Part shown: positions 15,732 to 23,673 of the stretch, one piece after another
Layout of the letters: each line of letters starts with the position of its first letter
Numbering within the stretch: position 1 is the stretch's first letter
From: Bacillota bacterium
GTDB taxonomy: Bacteria; Bacillota; Clostridia; Christensenellales; Christensenellaceae
Assembly (NCBI GenBank): GCA_023408315.1
Contig: JAEYKI010000024.1
Location: forward strand, 166,904-230,903
Length of the DNA: 64,000 nucleotides
Direction of reading: 5' to 3'
The notes under the pieces: model-generated
What the model saw: only the letters and a program-made list of their open reading frames with translations
Told to the model about the DNA's origin: nothing
The model's database searches: none
Position numbers and translations under genes: made by a program

Positions 15732-16211
15732 ATGGTTGTGTTAAATATCAGGGGCGAAGGAGACATCGTAGTTAAGCTGAATAAGAAAGCGGCTCCTAAG
15801 ACTGTAGAAAATTTTGAAAAGCTGGTAAGCGAAGGGTTTTATAACGGCCTTGTGTTCCACAGGGTAATCCGTGGATTTATGATCCAGGGCGGATGCCCCA
15901 AGGGTACGGGTACCGGAGGCCCCGGATATACTATAGAAGGGGAATTCTCCGCAAACGGCTTTAACAATCCGGTATCTCACAAACGGGGCGTAATATCAAT
16001 GGCGCGCACCATGGACCCAAATTCCGCAGGGTCGCAGTTTTTTATCATCCATGCTGATTCTCCGCACCTGGACGGCCAGTACGCGGCGTTTGGCAAGGTA
16101 GTGTCCGGCATGGAAGTGGTGGATGCCATCGCAAACTCCAAAACGGATTTTTCGGACCGGCCCATTGTGCCGGTTGTAATAGAGAAAGCCTATCTTACGG
16201 AAGACGAATAA
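15732..16211 (+). CDS. Peptidyl-prolyl cis-trans isomerase, cyclophilin type
   Basis: 159 residues, preceded by AAGGAGG. It catalyses proline isomerisation in protein folding, in the cytoplasm since no signal is present. Cyclophilin motifs include VFHRVIRGFMIQGGCP with the catalytic Arg, GEFSANGFNNPVSHKRG, MARTMDPNSAGSQFFI, and HLDGQYAAFGKV. Length is the minimal single-domain size. The next gene is 42 nt downstream and may be co-transcribed. Confidence 0.93.
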   Translation: MVVLNIRGEGDIVVKLNKKAAPKTVENFEKLVSEGFYNGLVFHRVIRGFMIQGGCPKGTGTGGPGYTIEGEFSANGFNNPVSHKRGVISMARTMDPNSAGSQFFIIHADSPHLDGQYAAFGKVVSGMEVVDAIANSKTDFSDRPIVPVVIEKAYLTEDE

Positions 16212-16253
16212 GGCATATCCCAGACAATACATTTTTATTCAGAGAGGAATATC

Positions 16254-17465
16254 ATGGGAAAATTTAATAGCAAGGAAAAGCTGCTTTTAGCGTCTTTTGC
16301 CGCTGCGTGGATTGTTTACGCTGTTTTTACAACGTTATACGGTTCCGAAGCCACGGTTATGATGAAACAGTTTGGAGTAGGCAGCACGGAGCAGGGATTC
16401 CTTACGACCGTCCAGTGCATTGGTGGAATGGGCGTTTCTCTTTTATGCGTGTTTTTTGGCGAGAAGATGAACAAGCTCTGGATGATTGGCCTTGGAATTA
16501 TGCTGCTGTTTGCAGGCAGCTTGGCGACCGTATTTGGCACAAGCTACCAGCAGGTGATGCTGTTTGCGTTTGTTGCGGGCGTGGGCTACACCTTTATGGA
16601 CATTATGGAAAATGCGGCGGTGGTGGAAATATTTCCGGACAGGAACAAAACGGCTCTGCCCACGCTGCATATGACGTTTGGCATTGGCGCCATGGCCGGA
16701 CCGTATTTTTTTGTGACTGCCATTGTGGATCCGGCTGTGCCCGCAAGTTTTTCCAGCCCGTTTTTGATTGTGGCTATTGCGGCGGCGGCTGTGTTTGTGC
16801 TTTTTGTGATTGCTTCCGGGCGCATGTTTGGAAAATCAAAAATCCCCAAGCCCGTGCCGGTGCAGGCGGCGGACCGCGGGGGTATATTCCGGTCTCCGGC
16901 GGTGTGGATCATGATGGCGGCAGGCGTGCTGTATTTTTCATTCCAAAGGGGCATTATGACCTGGTACCCTACCTATCTTTACGTGACGGCGCATGTGGAT
17001 TTCCAGTATTCCGGGCTTGCGCTCACGCTCTTTTTGGTGGGTTCCCTGGCTTGCCGCATTGCTTCGCCGTTTTTGTTCAACCGGTTCGATATTTTGAAGA
17101 TGACGATACTGACAACGCTTTTGTGCGCTGCCGTTATGCTTGCATCCTTGGCGCTGGCCCCCCTGTCCTTTGGCCTGGCCGAGGCTTTTGCGGTGGCCGG
17201 GGGCGTGCTGCAGGGCGCGTTTGTTGCGGCGTTTGTGTTCCTGATATGCCGGATGTTTCCGGGAAAGGCCGCTTCCGCAACTTCCGTTGTGCTGATCGCC
17301 ATTAACATTGCGGGGATCACCGCGCCGGTTTGGATGGCTTCTGTTGCAGGGGAAGCGAACGATTTTACAATGCCGCTCTATATCGTCTGCATGATGCTTT
17401 TTGGCAGCGCGGCGCTGATTGCCCTGGCGCATAAGGTCAACAAGCAAAAGGAAGCAATTGAATGA
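16254..17465 (+). CDS. MFS transporter
   Basis: 403 residues with about 12 hydrophobic helices in two halves separated by a basic stretch near residues 185-205 (FGKSKIPKPVP). The start is set by GAGAGGAAT. The general fold is that of the major facilitator superfamily, but no substrate-specific motif is evident. It follows the cyclophilin gene and ends just before a bidirectional terminator. Substrate unknown. Confidence 0.82.
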   Translation: MGKFNSKEKLLLASFAAAWIVYAVFTTLYGSEATVMMKQFGVGSTEQGFLTTVQCIGGMGVSLLCVFFGEKMNKLWMIGLGIMLLFAGSLATVFGTSYQQVMLFAFVAGVGYTFMDIMENAAVVEIFPDRNKTALPTLHMTFGIGAMAGPYFFVTAIVDPAVPASFSSPFLIVAIAAAAVFVLFVIASGRMFGKSKIPKPVPVQAADRGGIFRSPAVWIMMAAGVLYFSFQRGIMTWYPTYLYVTAHVDFQYSGLALTLFLVGSLACRIASPFLFNRFDILKMTILTTLLCAAVMLASLALAPLSFGLAEAFAVAGGVLQGAFVAAFVFLICRMFPGKAASATSVVLIAINIAGITAPVWMASVAGEANDFTMPLYIVCMMLFGSAALIALAHKVNKQKEAIE

Positions 17466-17581
17466 TCTTAACTTTTATGGGCGCCTGGCTCTGCCTTTAC
17501 CCCAATGCTTTGATTTTAATGTTTCTTTGCAAGCGCCTGGAGCGCAGCTTAGGGGCAGAGCTCTTTAATAAAAAAACCGAC

Positions 17582-17608
17582 AAAAAATCCCGCACACGCG
17601 GGATTTTT
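17582..17608. terminator. Bidirectional terminator
   Basis: AAAAAATCCCGC...GCGGGATTTTT between two convergent genes. Confidence 0.85.
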
Positions 17609-17613
17609 GATGT

Positions 17614-18123
17614 TTACTCTTTTACCAGTATTTTTTCCACCTGGGCAATATACATGGTGTGGTAATCATGATCCGGGTATATTTTGGAATCATATTCCTT
17701 TAACACAAAGCACTCCGGTTCCAATTCCTGGGCGTACAGCTTTTTGCAGAGCATAACCATTTCCGCTTCCGCAAAATAGGGGGTGTTGCCTTCGCGCAAA
17801 ACGGTGAGGCCGGACTTTTTAATTTTATTTTCATCCCGGCCGGAAACAGAGCCCATGTATCCCAGCATTTCCTTCTGGCCATCAAAAAAAGAGAGGGAGA
17901 ACGTGTCCGCTGCGTCCACAAATTCCTTGGTAAACCGCTGCGGGCGAATTACAATATACGCTACGTTCATGCTCCACATAACACCCATGCCGCCCCAAGC
18001 TGCTGTCATGGCGTTTGCCCTTCCATCCGGCTTCTGGGCGCATACCAGCATCCAGTCTGTACCGAGCATGGTAAACGGATTGCCTATGAACCTTTCCGGG
18101 GTTATGGTTTTAAACTCAGACAT
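17614..18123 (-). CDS. Flavin reductase-like (flavoredoxin-type) protein
   Basis: 169 residues, starting MSEFKTITPERF at 18123 behind AAGGAGG. The split-barrel flavin-binding fold is supported by ERFIGNPFTMLGTDWMLV, NAMTAAWGG (phosphate-binding region of FMN) and the PQRFTKEFVD segment. Such proteins carry FMN as an electron carrier or reduce free flavin. It sits 30 nt downstream of the PAS-LuxR regulator gene on the same strand, so the two are probably co-transcribed. It could supply electrons to the neighbouring old yellow enzymes, which is inference. Confidence 0.83.
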   Translation of the reverse strand: MSEFKTITPERFIGNPFTMLGTDWMLVCAQKPDGRANAMTAAWGGMGVMWSMNVAYIVIRPQRFTKEFVDAADTFSLSFFDGQKEMLGYMGSVSGRDENKIKKSGLTVLREGNTPYFAEAEMVMLCKKLYAQELEPECFVLKEYDSKIYPDHDYHTMYIAQVEKILVKE

Positions 18124-18153
18124 ATCAAAATCCTCCTTGTTATTCATTCAAAA

Positions 18154-19044
18154 CTACAGGTGCGTTTCCAGGTACGAGCGCAGGCTTGCGCTTGGCTTGA
18201 TGCCCAGCTTTTTGCGGATGTTGATGCGGTGGTAATCCACCGTTTTTTGTGTAATAAACAGCTTTGCGGCTATTTCCTTGCTCACGTTGCCTTCCTTTAT
18301 GAGCGCGCATACCTGTAGTTCCCTGGGGGTAAGGGTGCTGATGGCGGAAGGCCGTTTTTTGGTGATGGGGTATACAATCTCGTCTATGAGTCCGCTTACC
18401 ATGTTTACGTCCTGCTCGCGCACGGTTTTTTTCAGGTAATTAAGAGAAGGCTTAATGAACTTTTCCACATTGCTGGTAATGGTGGCTTCCAGCTCCTCGC
18501 GGTATTGCTCCCTTTGGGCCAGAATCTGCATCAGTATTTCGTTCTGCTTTTCCATGGCCTCAAAACGGTGTTCCAGCTCCTGCAGGTTGTATTCTACGCG
18601 GCGCTGAAAGGTGATATCCCGTATGTATTCTATCACCAATATCACCTGATGGTTGGCGTCCACCACCGGTACTGCGTAAAGCTGCTGCCAGCCCTGATTT
18701 TTGCCGTTGGCGGAATACTGCACCTTTTCCATTTGGGGCGTAGCGGATTCAATGGCACGCAGCGTGGGGCAGGCGGGGCAGGGTGTTTTGCGGTTGTGGT
18801 ATTTTTCGTAGCATTTTTTGCCCACGGCTGTTTCGTCCCCGGTATACCAGTATTTCATGGACGTGTTGATATATTTAATCTGCAGCGACCTGTCCAGCAC
18901 GCTGACCCCGTCCTGAATGCTTTCCAGAATGGTTTTGAATAGCTGGTTGCTGGAGAGGAATTGAGCTTCGTCTTTTACTTCTATAATTTGGTTGATATCG
19001 GGCGTAAAAACCCAGTCCATATGGTTTGGCTTTTGCATTGACAT
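18154..19044 (-). CDS. PAS-domain LuxR-family transcriptional regulator
   Basis: 296 residues; the ATG at 19044 follows GGAGG. A PAS sensor domain spans about residues 35-150 and contains three cysteines, C78, C89 and C92 (CYEKYHNRKTPCPACP), a pattern common in PAS domains of anaerobes. A coiled linker (about 150-215, rich in Glu/Gln/Arg) leads to a LuxR helix-turn-helix at about 228-290 (LTPRELQVCALIKEGNVSKE, then TVDYHRINIRKKLG). There is no receiver domain, so signalling is through the PAS domain. It is divergent from the first old yellow enzyme gene, with candidate operators between them. Confidence 0.87.
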   Translation of the reverse strand: MSMQKPNHMDWVFTPDINQIIEVKDEAQFLSSNQLFKTILESIQDGVSVLDRSLQIKYINTSMKYWYTGDETAVGKKCYEKYHNRKTPCPACPTLRAIESATPQMEKVQYSANGKNQGWQQLYAVPVVDANHQVILVIEYIRDITFQRRVEYNLQELEHRFEAMEKQNEILMQILAQREQYREELEATITSNVEKFIKPSLNYLKKTVREQDVNMVSGLIDEIVYPITKKRPSAISTLTPRELQVCALIKEGNVSKEIAAKLFITQKTVDYHRINIRKKLGIKPSASLRSYLETHL

Positions 19045-19100
19045 GTACGTGACCTCCAGATACCAGTATAGACGGGGGTGATAGGCTTGTCAATACAAAA

Positions 19101-19134
19101 CCCTAGTTTTAACCTGGGGTAAACTGGGGGTAAA
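19101..19134. promoter_or_regulatory. Candidate operator between regulator and oxidoreductase
   Basis: A dyad CCCTAG-N7-CTGGGG (19101-19119) overlaps a direct repeat CTGGGGTAAA/CTGGGGGTAAA (19114-19134). It lies upstream of the old yellow enzyme promoter and in front of the divergent regulator gene, as expected for a LuxR-type site. Confidence 0.4.
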
Positions 19135-19148
19135 GTTCGGGTTGTACC

Positions 19149-19176
19149 TTGCAATTGAATGATTTATGATGATAAT
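19149..19176 (+). promoter_or_regulatory. Promoter of the first old yellow enzyme gene
   Basis: TTGCAA, 16 nt, GATAAT, about 75 nt before the start codon. Confidence 0.5.
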
Positions 19177-19253
19177 ACAAAAAGCACATCGAGTTCAAAG
19201 CGGATTGAATTCGATGATCAACCCAGAAATATGTTTAAGGAGGACATTCTGCA

Positions 19254-20504
19254 ATGAGTGAACAAAATTTACTGCTCACACCTATTAAAATAGGCAATAA
19301 AGTAGCTCCCAACCGTTTTGCGATCAACGCAATGGAATGCTGCGATTCGGATGAAAACGGCAACCCTTCGGAAGCTACATACGCAAGGTACGAGAAACTG
19401 TTTGAGGGCCAGGCTGGCCTGATCAACCTGGAGGCTATTACTATACAGTATGAAAGCCGTTCCAGAAAGAACCAGCTTTCCATTATGCCCAGGAACGTTG
19501 CGGCTCTTAAAAAATTTGTGGAGCACATGAAAAGCATCAACCGCAACAACGTGTTTATTTTTCAGCTTACGCACTCGGGCGAGATAAGCAATCCTGATTT
19601 TTCGGAACGCGTACGCGTAACCAAAGAGCCCCTGTATGGCTATGAAAATTCCCGCCAGCTTTCCGAAGAAGAAGTGGACGACGTAATTGAAAAGATGGTT
19701 CTGGCCTCTAAAATCGCGCACGATGTTGGCGCGGACGGCGTAGACCTTAAGTTCTGCCATGGATACCTTGGTTCCCAGATCCTGCGTCCTTTCAACAAGG
19801 AAAACTGGAAATACGGCGGCTCCTGGGAAAACAGAAGCAAATACGCTTTCACCATCACCGAAAGAGTTAGAAAAGAAATCAACGATCCGAACTTCGTGAT
19901 CGGTTCCAAGGTTTCCATTTTTGAAGGCTTCCCGGGCGGACAGGGAACAGCGGGCCCGGATACGGCTCTTATGGACCTGACAGAGTCCATCTCCCTGATC
20001 AAAGGCCTGGAAGAACGCGGCGCAAATTACATCTGGCAGTCGGCTGGTTCTCCGTCCCACACGCTGGCTCTGTCCCAGACAGACAAAAAAATTCCGGATC
20101 ACGGTTATTTCCACTTCTACTTCCAGAAGGTATGCCGCGACAACCTCAAGAAAGACACCGTTGTGGTCGGTTCCGACTATACCATCTACCGCGATGGAAA
20201 ACAGCGCTTCCAGGCGGTTAAGCCGGAAAACAACACCCTGAATTTCTGGGGCAACAAAAACATTGCGGACGGCGTTGTGGACATTGTTTCCCTGGGCCGG
20301 CAGTCCTTTGCGGACCCGTACCTGCCCAAGAAGTTTGCGGAAGGCAAAGAGAGCGAAGTAAAATGGTGCACAGCATGCGACAACTGCATCGAGTTCCTGA
20401 TCCGTCAGGAGCACGTTGGCTGCGCCGTATACAACAAACCGTACTCTCAGCGCATGGTTGAGATTCGCAAAGAAAAAGGCAATCTGAAAGAAAAACACAC
20501 TTAA
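19254..20504 (+). CDS. Old yellow enzyme-type NADH:flavin oxidoreductase with Fe-S motif, copy 1
   Basis: 416 residues behind AAGGAGG. The FMN-binding TIM barrel begins at TPIKIGNKVAPNRF and contains IFQLTHSGEIS, GADGVDLKFCHGYLGSQ and LRPFNK, as in the 2,4-dienoyl-CoA reductase/BaiCD/trimethylamine dehydrogenase group. Near the end C372-x2-C375-x2-C378-x11-C390 matches that group's [4Fe-4S] ligands. The C-terminal FAD/NAD domain of those enzymes is absent, so electrons must come from a partner protein. The likely reaction is reduction of an activated C=C bond; the substrate is unknown. A near-duplicate lies at 23674. Confidence 0.87.
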   Translation: MSEQNLLLTPIKIGNKVAPNRFAINAMECCDSDENGNPSEATYARYEKLFEGQAGLINLEAITIQYESRSRKNQLSIMPRNVAALKKFVEHMKSINRNNVFIFQLTHSGEISNPDFSERVRVTKEPLYGYENSRQLSEEEVDDVIEKMVLASKIAHDVGADGVDLKFCHGYLGSQILRPFNKENWKYGGSWENRSKYAFTITERVRKEINDPNFVIGSKVSIFEGFPGGQGTAGPDTALMDLTESISLIKGLEERGANYIWQSAGSPSHTLALSQTDKKIPDHGYFHFYFQKVCRDNLKKDTVVVGSDYTIYRDGKQRFQAVKPENNTLNFWGNKNIADGVVDIVSLGRQSFADPYLPKKFAEGKESEVKWCTACDNCIEFLIRQEHVGCAVYNKPYSQRMVEIRKEKGNLKEKHT

Positions 20505-20523
20505 TCCTCTGTTTTTCTAAGAG

Positions 20524-20555
20524 AAGCCCCGCACAGCATGAGTGCGGGGCTTTTT
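20524..20555 (+). terminator. Intrinsic terminator
   Basis: AAGCCCCGCAC/GTGCGGGGCTTTTT after the old yellow enzyme gene. Confidence 0.9.
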
Positions 20556-20572
20556 GTTATGCAAAGATACCA

Positions 20573-20615
20573 TTGACAATATTCTACATGTATAATATTA
20601 TTCTACATGTAGAAT
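20573..20615 (+). promoter_or_regulatory. PadR-gene promoter with palindromic operator
   Basis: TTGACA (20573-20578), 17 nt, TATTAT (20596-20601). The perfect 16-bp palindrome ATTCTACATGTAGAAT (20600-20615) overlaps the -10 and start region, and ATTCTACATGTA is repeated in the spacer at 20581-20592. This fits autorepression by the PadR protein encoded next. Confidence 0.75.
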
Positions 20616-20632
20616 ATAAAAGAGGTATATGT

Positions 20633-21193
20633 ATGTCCCTGCAATACGCCCTGCTTGGGCTTTTGAACCATTCGGATATGACGGGGTATGATCTGAAAAA
20701 ACTGTTCGGCGATTCCATAGGCAACTTTTGGTATGCAAGCGTAAGCCAGATATACCGGGAACTCAACACGCTGGAGAATAAAGGGCTTCTTGCTTCTGTG
20801 ATCCAGCCGCAGGCCGACAGGCCGGATAAGCGCGTATACAGCGTTACGAAAGAAGGCAGGGATGCCTTTTTGGATTGGATGCGGAATTTTCCCCAGAAGT
20901 TTTCCCGTGAAAAACGGGACGAATTTTCTCTCCGCATCTTTTTTAGTTCCGTACTGACACAGGAAGAGCTGATTGGAGAGTTTGAGCAGTTGATACGGGA
21001 AAAACGGCAACAGCTTGAAGAAGTGGAGGCCTACAAAAAACTGAAGGAAGAATACAGGCCCAAATATCTATTTGTTGACCGAGAGGAAAGGTTTTTAAAT
21101 TATATATTCCGCCATGCGGAAATGAGCCTGAAAGCCACAGTTGCGTGGGCGGAAGAATGTATGGAAGATTTAAAAGGGAGTGATGAAAAATGA
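20633..21193 (+). CDS. PadR-family transcriptional regulator
   Basis: 186 residues, starting MSLQYALLGLLNHSDMTGYD at 20633, close to AAAGAGG. The winged helix (about residues 1-80) has the PadR pattern, including IYRELNTLENKGLL and the wing RPDKRVYSVTKEG. The C-terminal half is a helical dimerisation region (vir_act_alpha_C type) rich in Glu/Lys. PadR repressors usually respond to small hydrophobic or phenolic ligands. The stop overlaps the start of the next gene in an ATGA, so the two are translationally coupled. A palindrome over its own promoter suggests autoregulation. Confidence 0.9.
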   Translation: MSLQYALLGLLNHSDMTGYDLKKLFGDSIGNFWYASVSQIYRELNTLENKGLLASVIQPQADRPDKRVYSVTKEGRDAFLDWMRNFPQKFSREKRDEFSLRIFFSSVLTQEELIGEFEQLIREKRQQLEEVEAYKKLKEEYRPKYLFVDREERFLNYIFRHAEMSLKATVAWAEECMEDLKGSDEK

Positions 21194-21816
21194 AAATTAC
21201 AGAAAAGGTATACCGCCTGGATGCCACCCCTGTGAGCTATGTGTATCTGATTCGCGCAGAGGAAGTTGTTCTGGTGGATACCTGTATGCCTGTGGCTGCA
21301 AAGGGGCTGCTGCGGGAATTGAAAGCGCAGGGGGTGGAGCCAAAGGACGTCCGCCATATTATACTGACGCACCACGATCTTGACCACGTGGGCAACGCCG
21401 TCATGCTGCAAAAATGCACCGGCGCAAAGCTTTGGGCCTCCGCGGAAGACATACCGTATATTACGGGCGAAAAGCAGCGACACAGCTTTAAGAAATATCT
21501 GTCCAAATTACTTCCCGTAAAAAAACCGCAGGACATCAATCCGTTTGTGCCCGGCGAGAGCGTGGCGGGTGTGGAGGTGATTCCTGCGCCGGGGCATACG
21601 CCGGGCCACGTTTGTTTCCGGTACAACGGGGTGATTTTGGCGGGAGACCTGGTGGAAAACAAAAAAGGCGGCCTGCGGCCATACCCCGCATCCTGGGACT
21701 GGGATTATGCCCGGCTGCTGGAATCCTGGCAAAAGGTGGCTTCCCAGGATTTTGAATGGCTCTGCCCAGCGCACGGCCAGCCTGTGCGCAGGGAGGAATT
21801 GCCCCGGACTGTATAA
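21190..21816 (+). CDS. Metallo-beta-lactamase-fold hydrolase
   Basis: 208 residues, overlapping the PadR stop by 4 nt. The metal motif THHDLDHVG (HxxxDH form: His, Asp, His), PAPGHTPGH, LAGDLV and PAHG provide the usual dinuclear zinc or iron ligands of the glyoxalase II-like branch. The protein is cytoplasmic and single-domain. Because it is co-transcribed with the PadR regulator, it may act on the compound the regulator senses. The reaction cannot be inferred beyond hydrolysis or oxidoreduction at a dimetal site. Confidence 0.87.
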   Translation: MKITEKVYRLDATPVSYVYLIRAEEVVLVDTCMPVAAKGLLRELKAQGVEPKDVRHIILTHHDLDHVGNAVMLQKCTGAKLWASAEDIPYITGEKQRHSFKKYLSKLLPVKKPQDINPFVPGESVAGVEVIPAPGHTPGHVCFRYNGVILAGDLVENKKGGLRPYPASWDWDYARLLESWQKVASQDFEWLCPAHGQPVRREELPRTV

Positions 21817-21840
21817 AAAGAGTAAATACTCATTTTAATT

Positions 21841-22929
21841 TCAGATGCGGAATGCCGCATCTTTTTCTTTTCTCCGCGGCATGCTTAAAAGGTATTCTTC
21901 AAGTTGGAGAAGGAAAGCGTATTCCGCTTTTGGGTCGTCCATAAGTTCCCTTTTGGTTGCCGCGACACAGCGGGATGGAAAAAACGGTTCCAGCACGTCC
22001 AGTTCCACTGCGATGTGCAGCCTGGCCGAAATTTCGGGCAGGCTGGCATATATATAACCGGCCAGATCATCCTGCATGCACAGCAACTGAATAAGTTTTT
22101 CCGCTTCCCGGCGTAGCGTTTCATATATCTGCGGTTTTGAGAGGCGGCCCAACAGTTGCTTTAATTTGTCTATATCCTCTGGATCTATGTTAAGGGAAAA
22201 AACATCTTTTTGAAGAAGCATACAGCCAAGGGCGTTTTGCAGCGCCTGAGCAAACAGGTTGATCAAGAGGTTCCTATAGTTCGGGTCATACCCCTGCATG
22301 ATTTGATGCAAAATCCGGGAGTCAAAATAAGAGCAAAACTGGTTCTCCAGGTACAGGTTTTCCAGGTATTGCGCCATAAACTCCACGCCCGCCACGTCCC
22401 ATACCGGGTTGGCAAGCTGATAGTCTATGGAGGCGGGCGTTTCGTGTGCTTCAAAATCCGGGTTGTAGAGAGCAAAAAAGCTTTGTATGCCTTCGTCGAC
22501 GGTTGCATTGTAGCTCTCGTTTTCTGTCTGCAGCCTGGTTTCCCGCACCAGACGGTACAAGTGCTTTGCGGTATTCAGCTTTACGCGGATTGCTGCGCGG
22601 CCCTGCAGGCAAAGGGTTTCAAGCGGTTTCGCTTTAACGGCCGCAAGAGCGCACTCTGCATCCGGAAGTGATTTAAGGTATAAACCGGTTGTATAGAAAA
22701 TGGATTTCATTATTTCCTGCGCAGCCTCCACCGGCACAGAACTGCTTTTTCCCCTGGTGTAGCGCTCTATAGCTGCGGCAAGCAGACGGAGTGCTTGCAT
22801 CTGAACGGTTTCCAGCCCGTATTCGCTTAGTTTTTCTTTTTCCCGGGCTTCCTGCAGCAGGGATTTCAAGTAAAACTCTTTGCTGAGAGAATCTGTACAG
22901 ATGCCGGAATGTTTTTCAATATTCGTCAC
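21841..22929 (-). CDS. Uncharacterised helical protein (probably DUF6179 type)
   Basis: 362 residues from a GTG start at 22929 with GGAGGG 7 nt upstream. The longer open frame to 23055 is rejected because it overlaps the upstream gene deeply and lacks a ribosome site. The protein is soluble, mostly alpha-helical, with no signal, no membrane segment and no catalytic motif I can see. From memory it resembles the clostridial DUF6179 proteins found beside DUF6323 proteins, as here. The start lies inside the last codons of the upstream gene, so the pair is translationally coupled. Function unknown. Confidence 0.75.
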   Translation of the reverse strand: MTNIEKHSGICTDSLSKEFYLKSLLQEAREKEKLSEYGLETVQMQALRLLAAAIERYTRGKSSSVPVEAAQEIMKSIFYTTGLYLKSLPDAECALAAVKAKPLETLCLQGRAAIRVKLNTAKHLYRLVRETRLQTENESYNATVDEGIQSFFALYNPDFEAHETPASIDYQLANPVWDVAGVEFMAQYLENLYLENQFCSYFDSRILHQIMQGYDPNYRNLLINLFAQALQNALGCMLLQKDVFSLNIDPEDIDKLKQLLGRLSKPQIYETLRREAEKLIQLLCMQDDLAGYIYASLPEISARLHIAVELDVLEPFFPSRCVAATKRELMDDPKAEYAFLLQLEEYLLSMPRRKEKDAAFRI

Positions 22930-23404
22930 CGCTGCCCTCCTTTTCTTCGCTTGGCCCGCCGCTGTATTCCGGGTCCAGCCCGTACCGTATGTTGCGCGCC
23001 ATAGACTCCAGCTCGCGGCTTGCAAGCAGGTCAAGCGATCCCAGGCATTTGTCAAAGCTCTTCCTCATCAGGGCAATCAAGCTGTCGTCGCCAATCAGGT
23101 CCAGCGTTTCGTTTTTAAAGATATAAAACAGTTCTACTAGCTCATTCAGCGTTTCCGCGTAATCCGGCAGGGAGAGATACGGGGAATCGCAGAAGCTTTT
23201 GATGATTTTTTGTATCACCCCGCCGCCGGGTTCTATTCTTCCGGCCGTTTTAAGGGATGAAGAACGGGTTGCCGCCAATTCCGCCGCTTGGCATGGGGTT
23301 AAAGTAAGCGCGTATTGTTCTGTAAATTCATTCAGGAGAAGGATATCCTGCGCGGCCTGCTTTGATTGCAGGGGGCCGGAGAGTACCATGAGATCAAAAT
23401 CCAT
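22916..23404 (-). CDS. Uncharacterised protein (probably DUF6323 type)
   Basis: 162 residues, starting MDFDLMVLSGPLQSKQ at 23404 after GGAGG. It is helical and acidic at the end (EEKEGSGDEY). The segment LTPCQAAELAATRSSSLKTAGRIEPGG looks conserved in character, but I cannot assign chemistry. It overlaps the following gene by 14 nt. It is divergent from the second old yellow enzyme gene, with a strong promoter for the latter in between. Confidence 0.75.
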   Translation of the reverse strand: MDFDLMVLSGPLQSKQAAQDILLLNEFTEQYALTLTPCQAAELAATRSSSLKTAGRIEPGGGVIQKIIKSFCDSPYLSLPDYAETLNELVELFYIFKNETLDLIGDDSLIALMRKSFDKCLGSLDLLASRELESMARNIRYGLDPEYSGGPSEEKEGSGDEY

Positions 23405-23439
23405 ATAACAACCTCCAAAAAAATATAAAAAAATTACTA

Positions 23440-23490
23440 TTGACATTGCGCAATATTTATGATATAGTAAAATAGAGATTTAGTTTACTA
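23440..23490 (+). promoter_or_regulatory. Promoter and dyad operator of old yellow enzyme copy 2
   Basis: TTGACA (23440-23445), 17 nt, TATAGT (23463-23468). TAGTAAA-N12-TTTACTA (23465-23490) overlaps the -10 box and start site, a good operator geometry. The leader to the ATG at 23674 is about 200 nt and AT-rich, with no clear terminator or known riboswitch. Confidence 0.65.
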
Positions 23491-23673
23491 TTTTTTAAAT
23501 CATATGCAACATATAATAACATAAGTCTTTTTGTAATACAACAAAAAAATTAGCAGTCCTGTTGAAGTTCTGTTTTTTTATTGTAGCGGCATTTTGTTGG
23601 TTCTGATAAAACCGTGTAAATATGGAAAAGATATATTTATTCCAATGACTATTACAAGGGAGGACCATACAAT

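Noticed and set aside
14456..15766. 436-codon reverse frame over the hexokinase gene
   Set aside because: Antisense shadow of a clear hexokinase; composition rich in His, Arg and Gln as expected from reading a coding strand backwards.
19269..20498. 409-codon reverse frame over old yellow enzyme copy 1
   Set aside because: Antisense to a well-supported gene; no ribosome site.
23491..23673. Riboswitch in the long leader of old yellow enzyme copy 2
   Set aside because: No aptamer core or clear terminator/antiterminator pair is visible; only an AT-rich leader.
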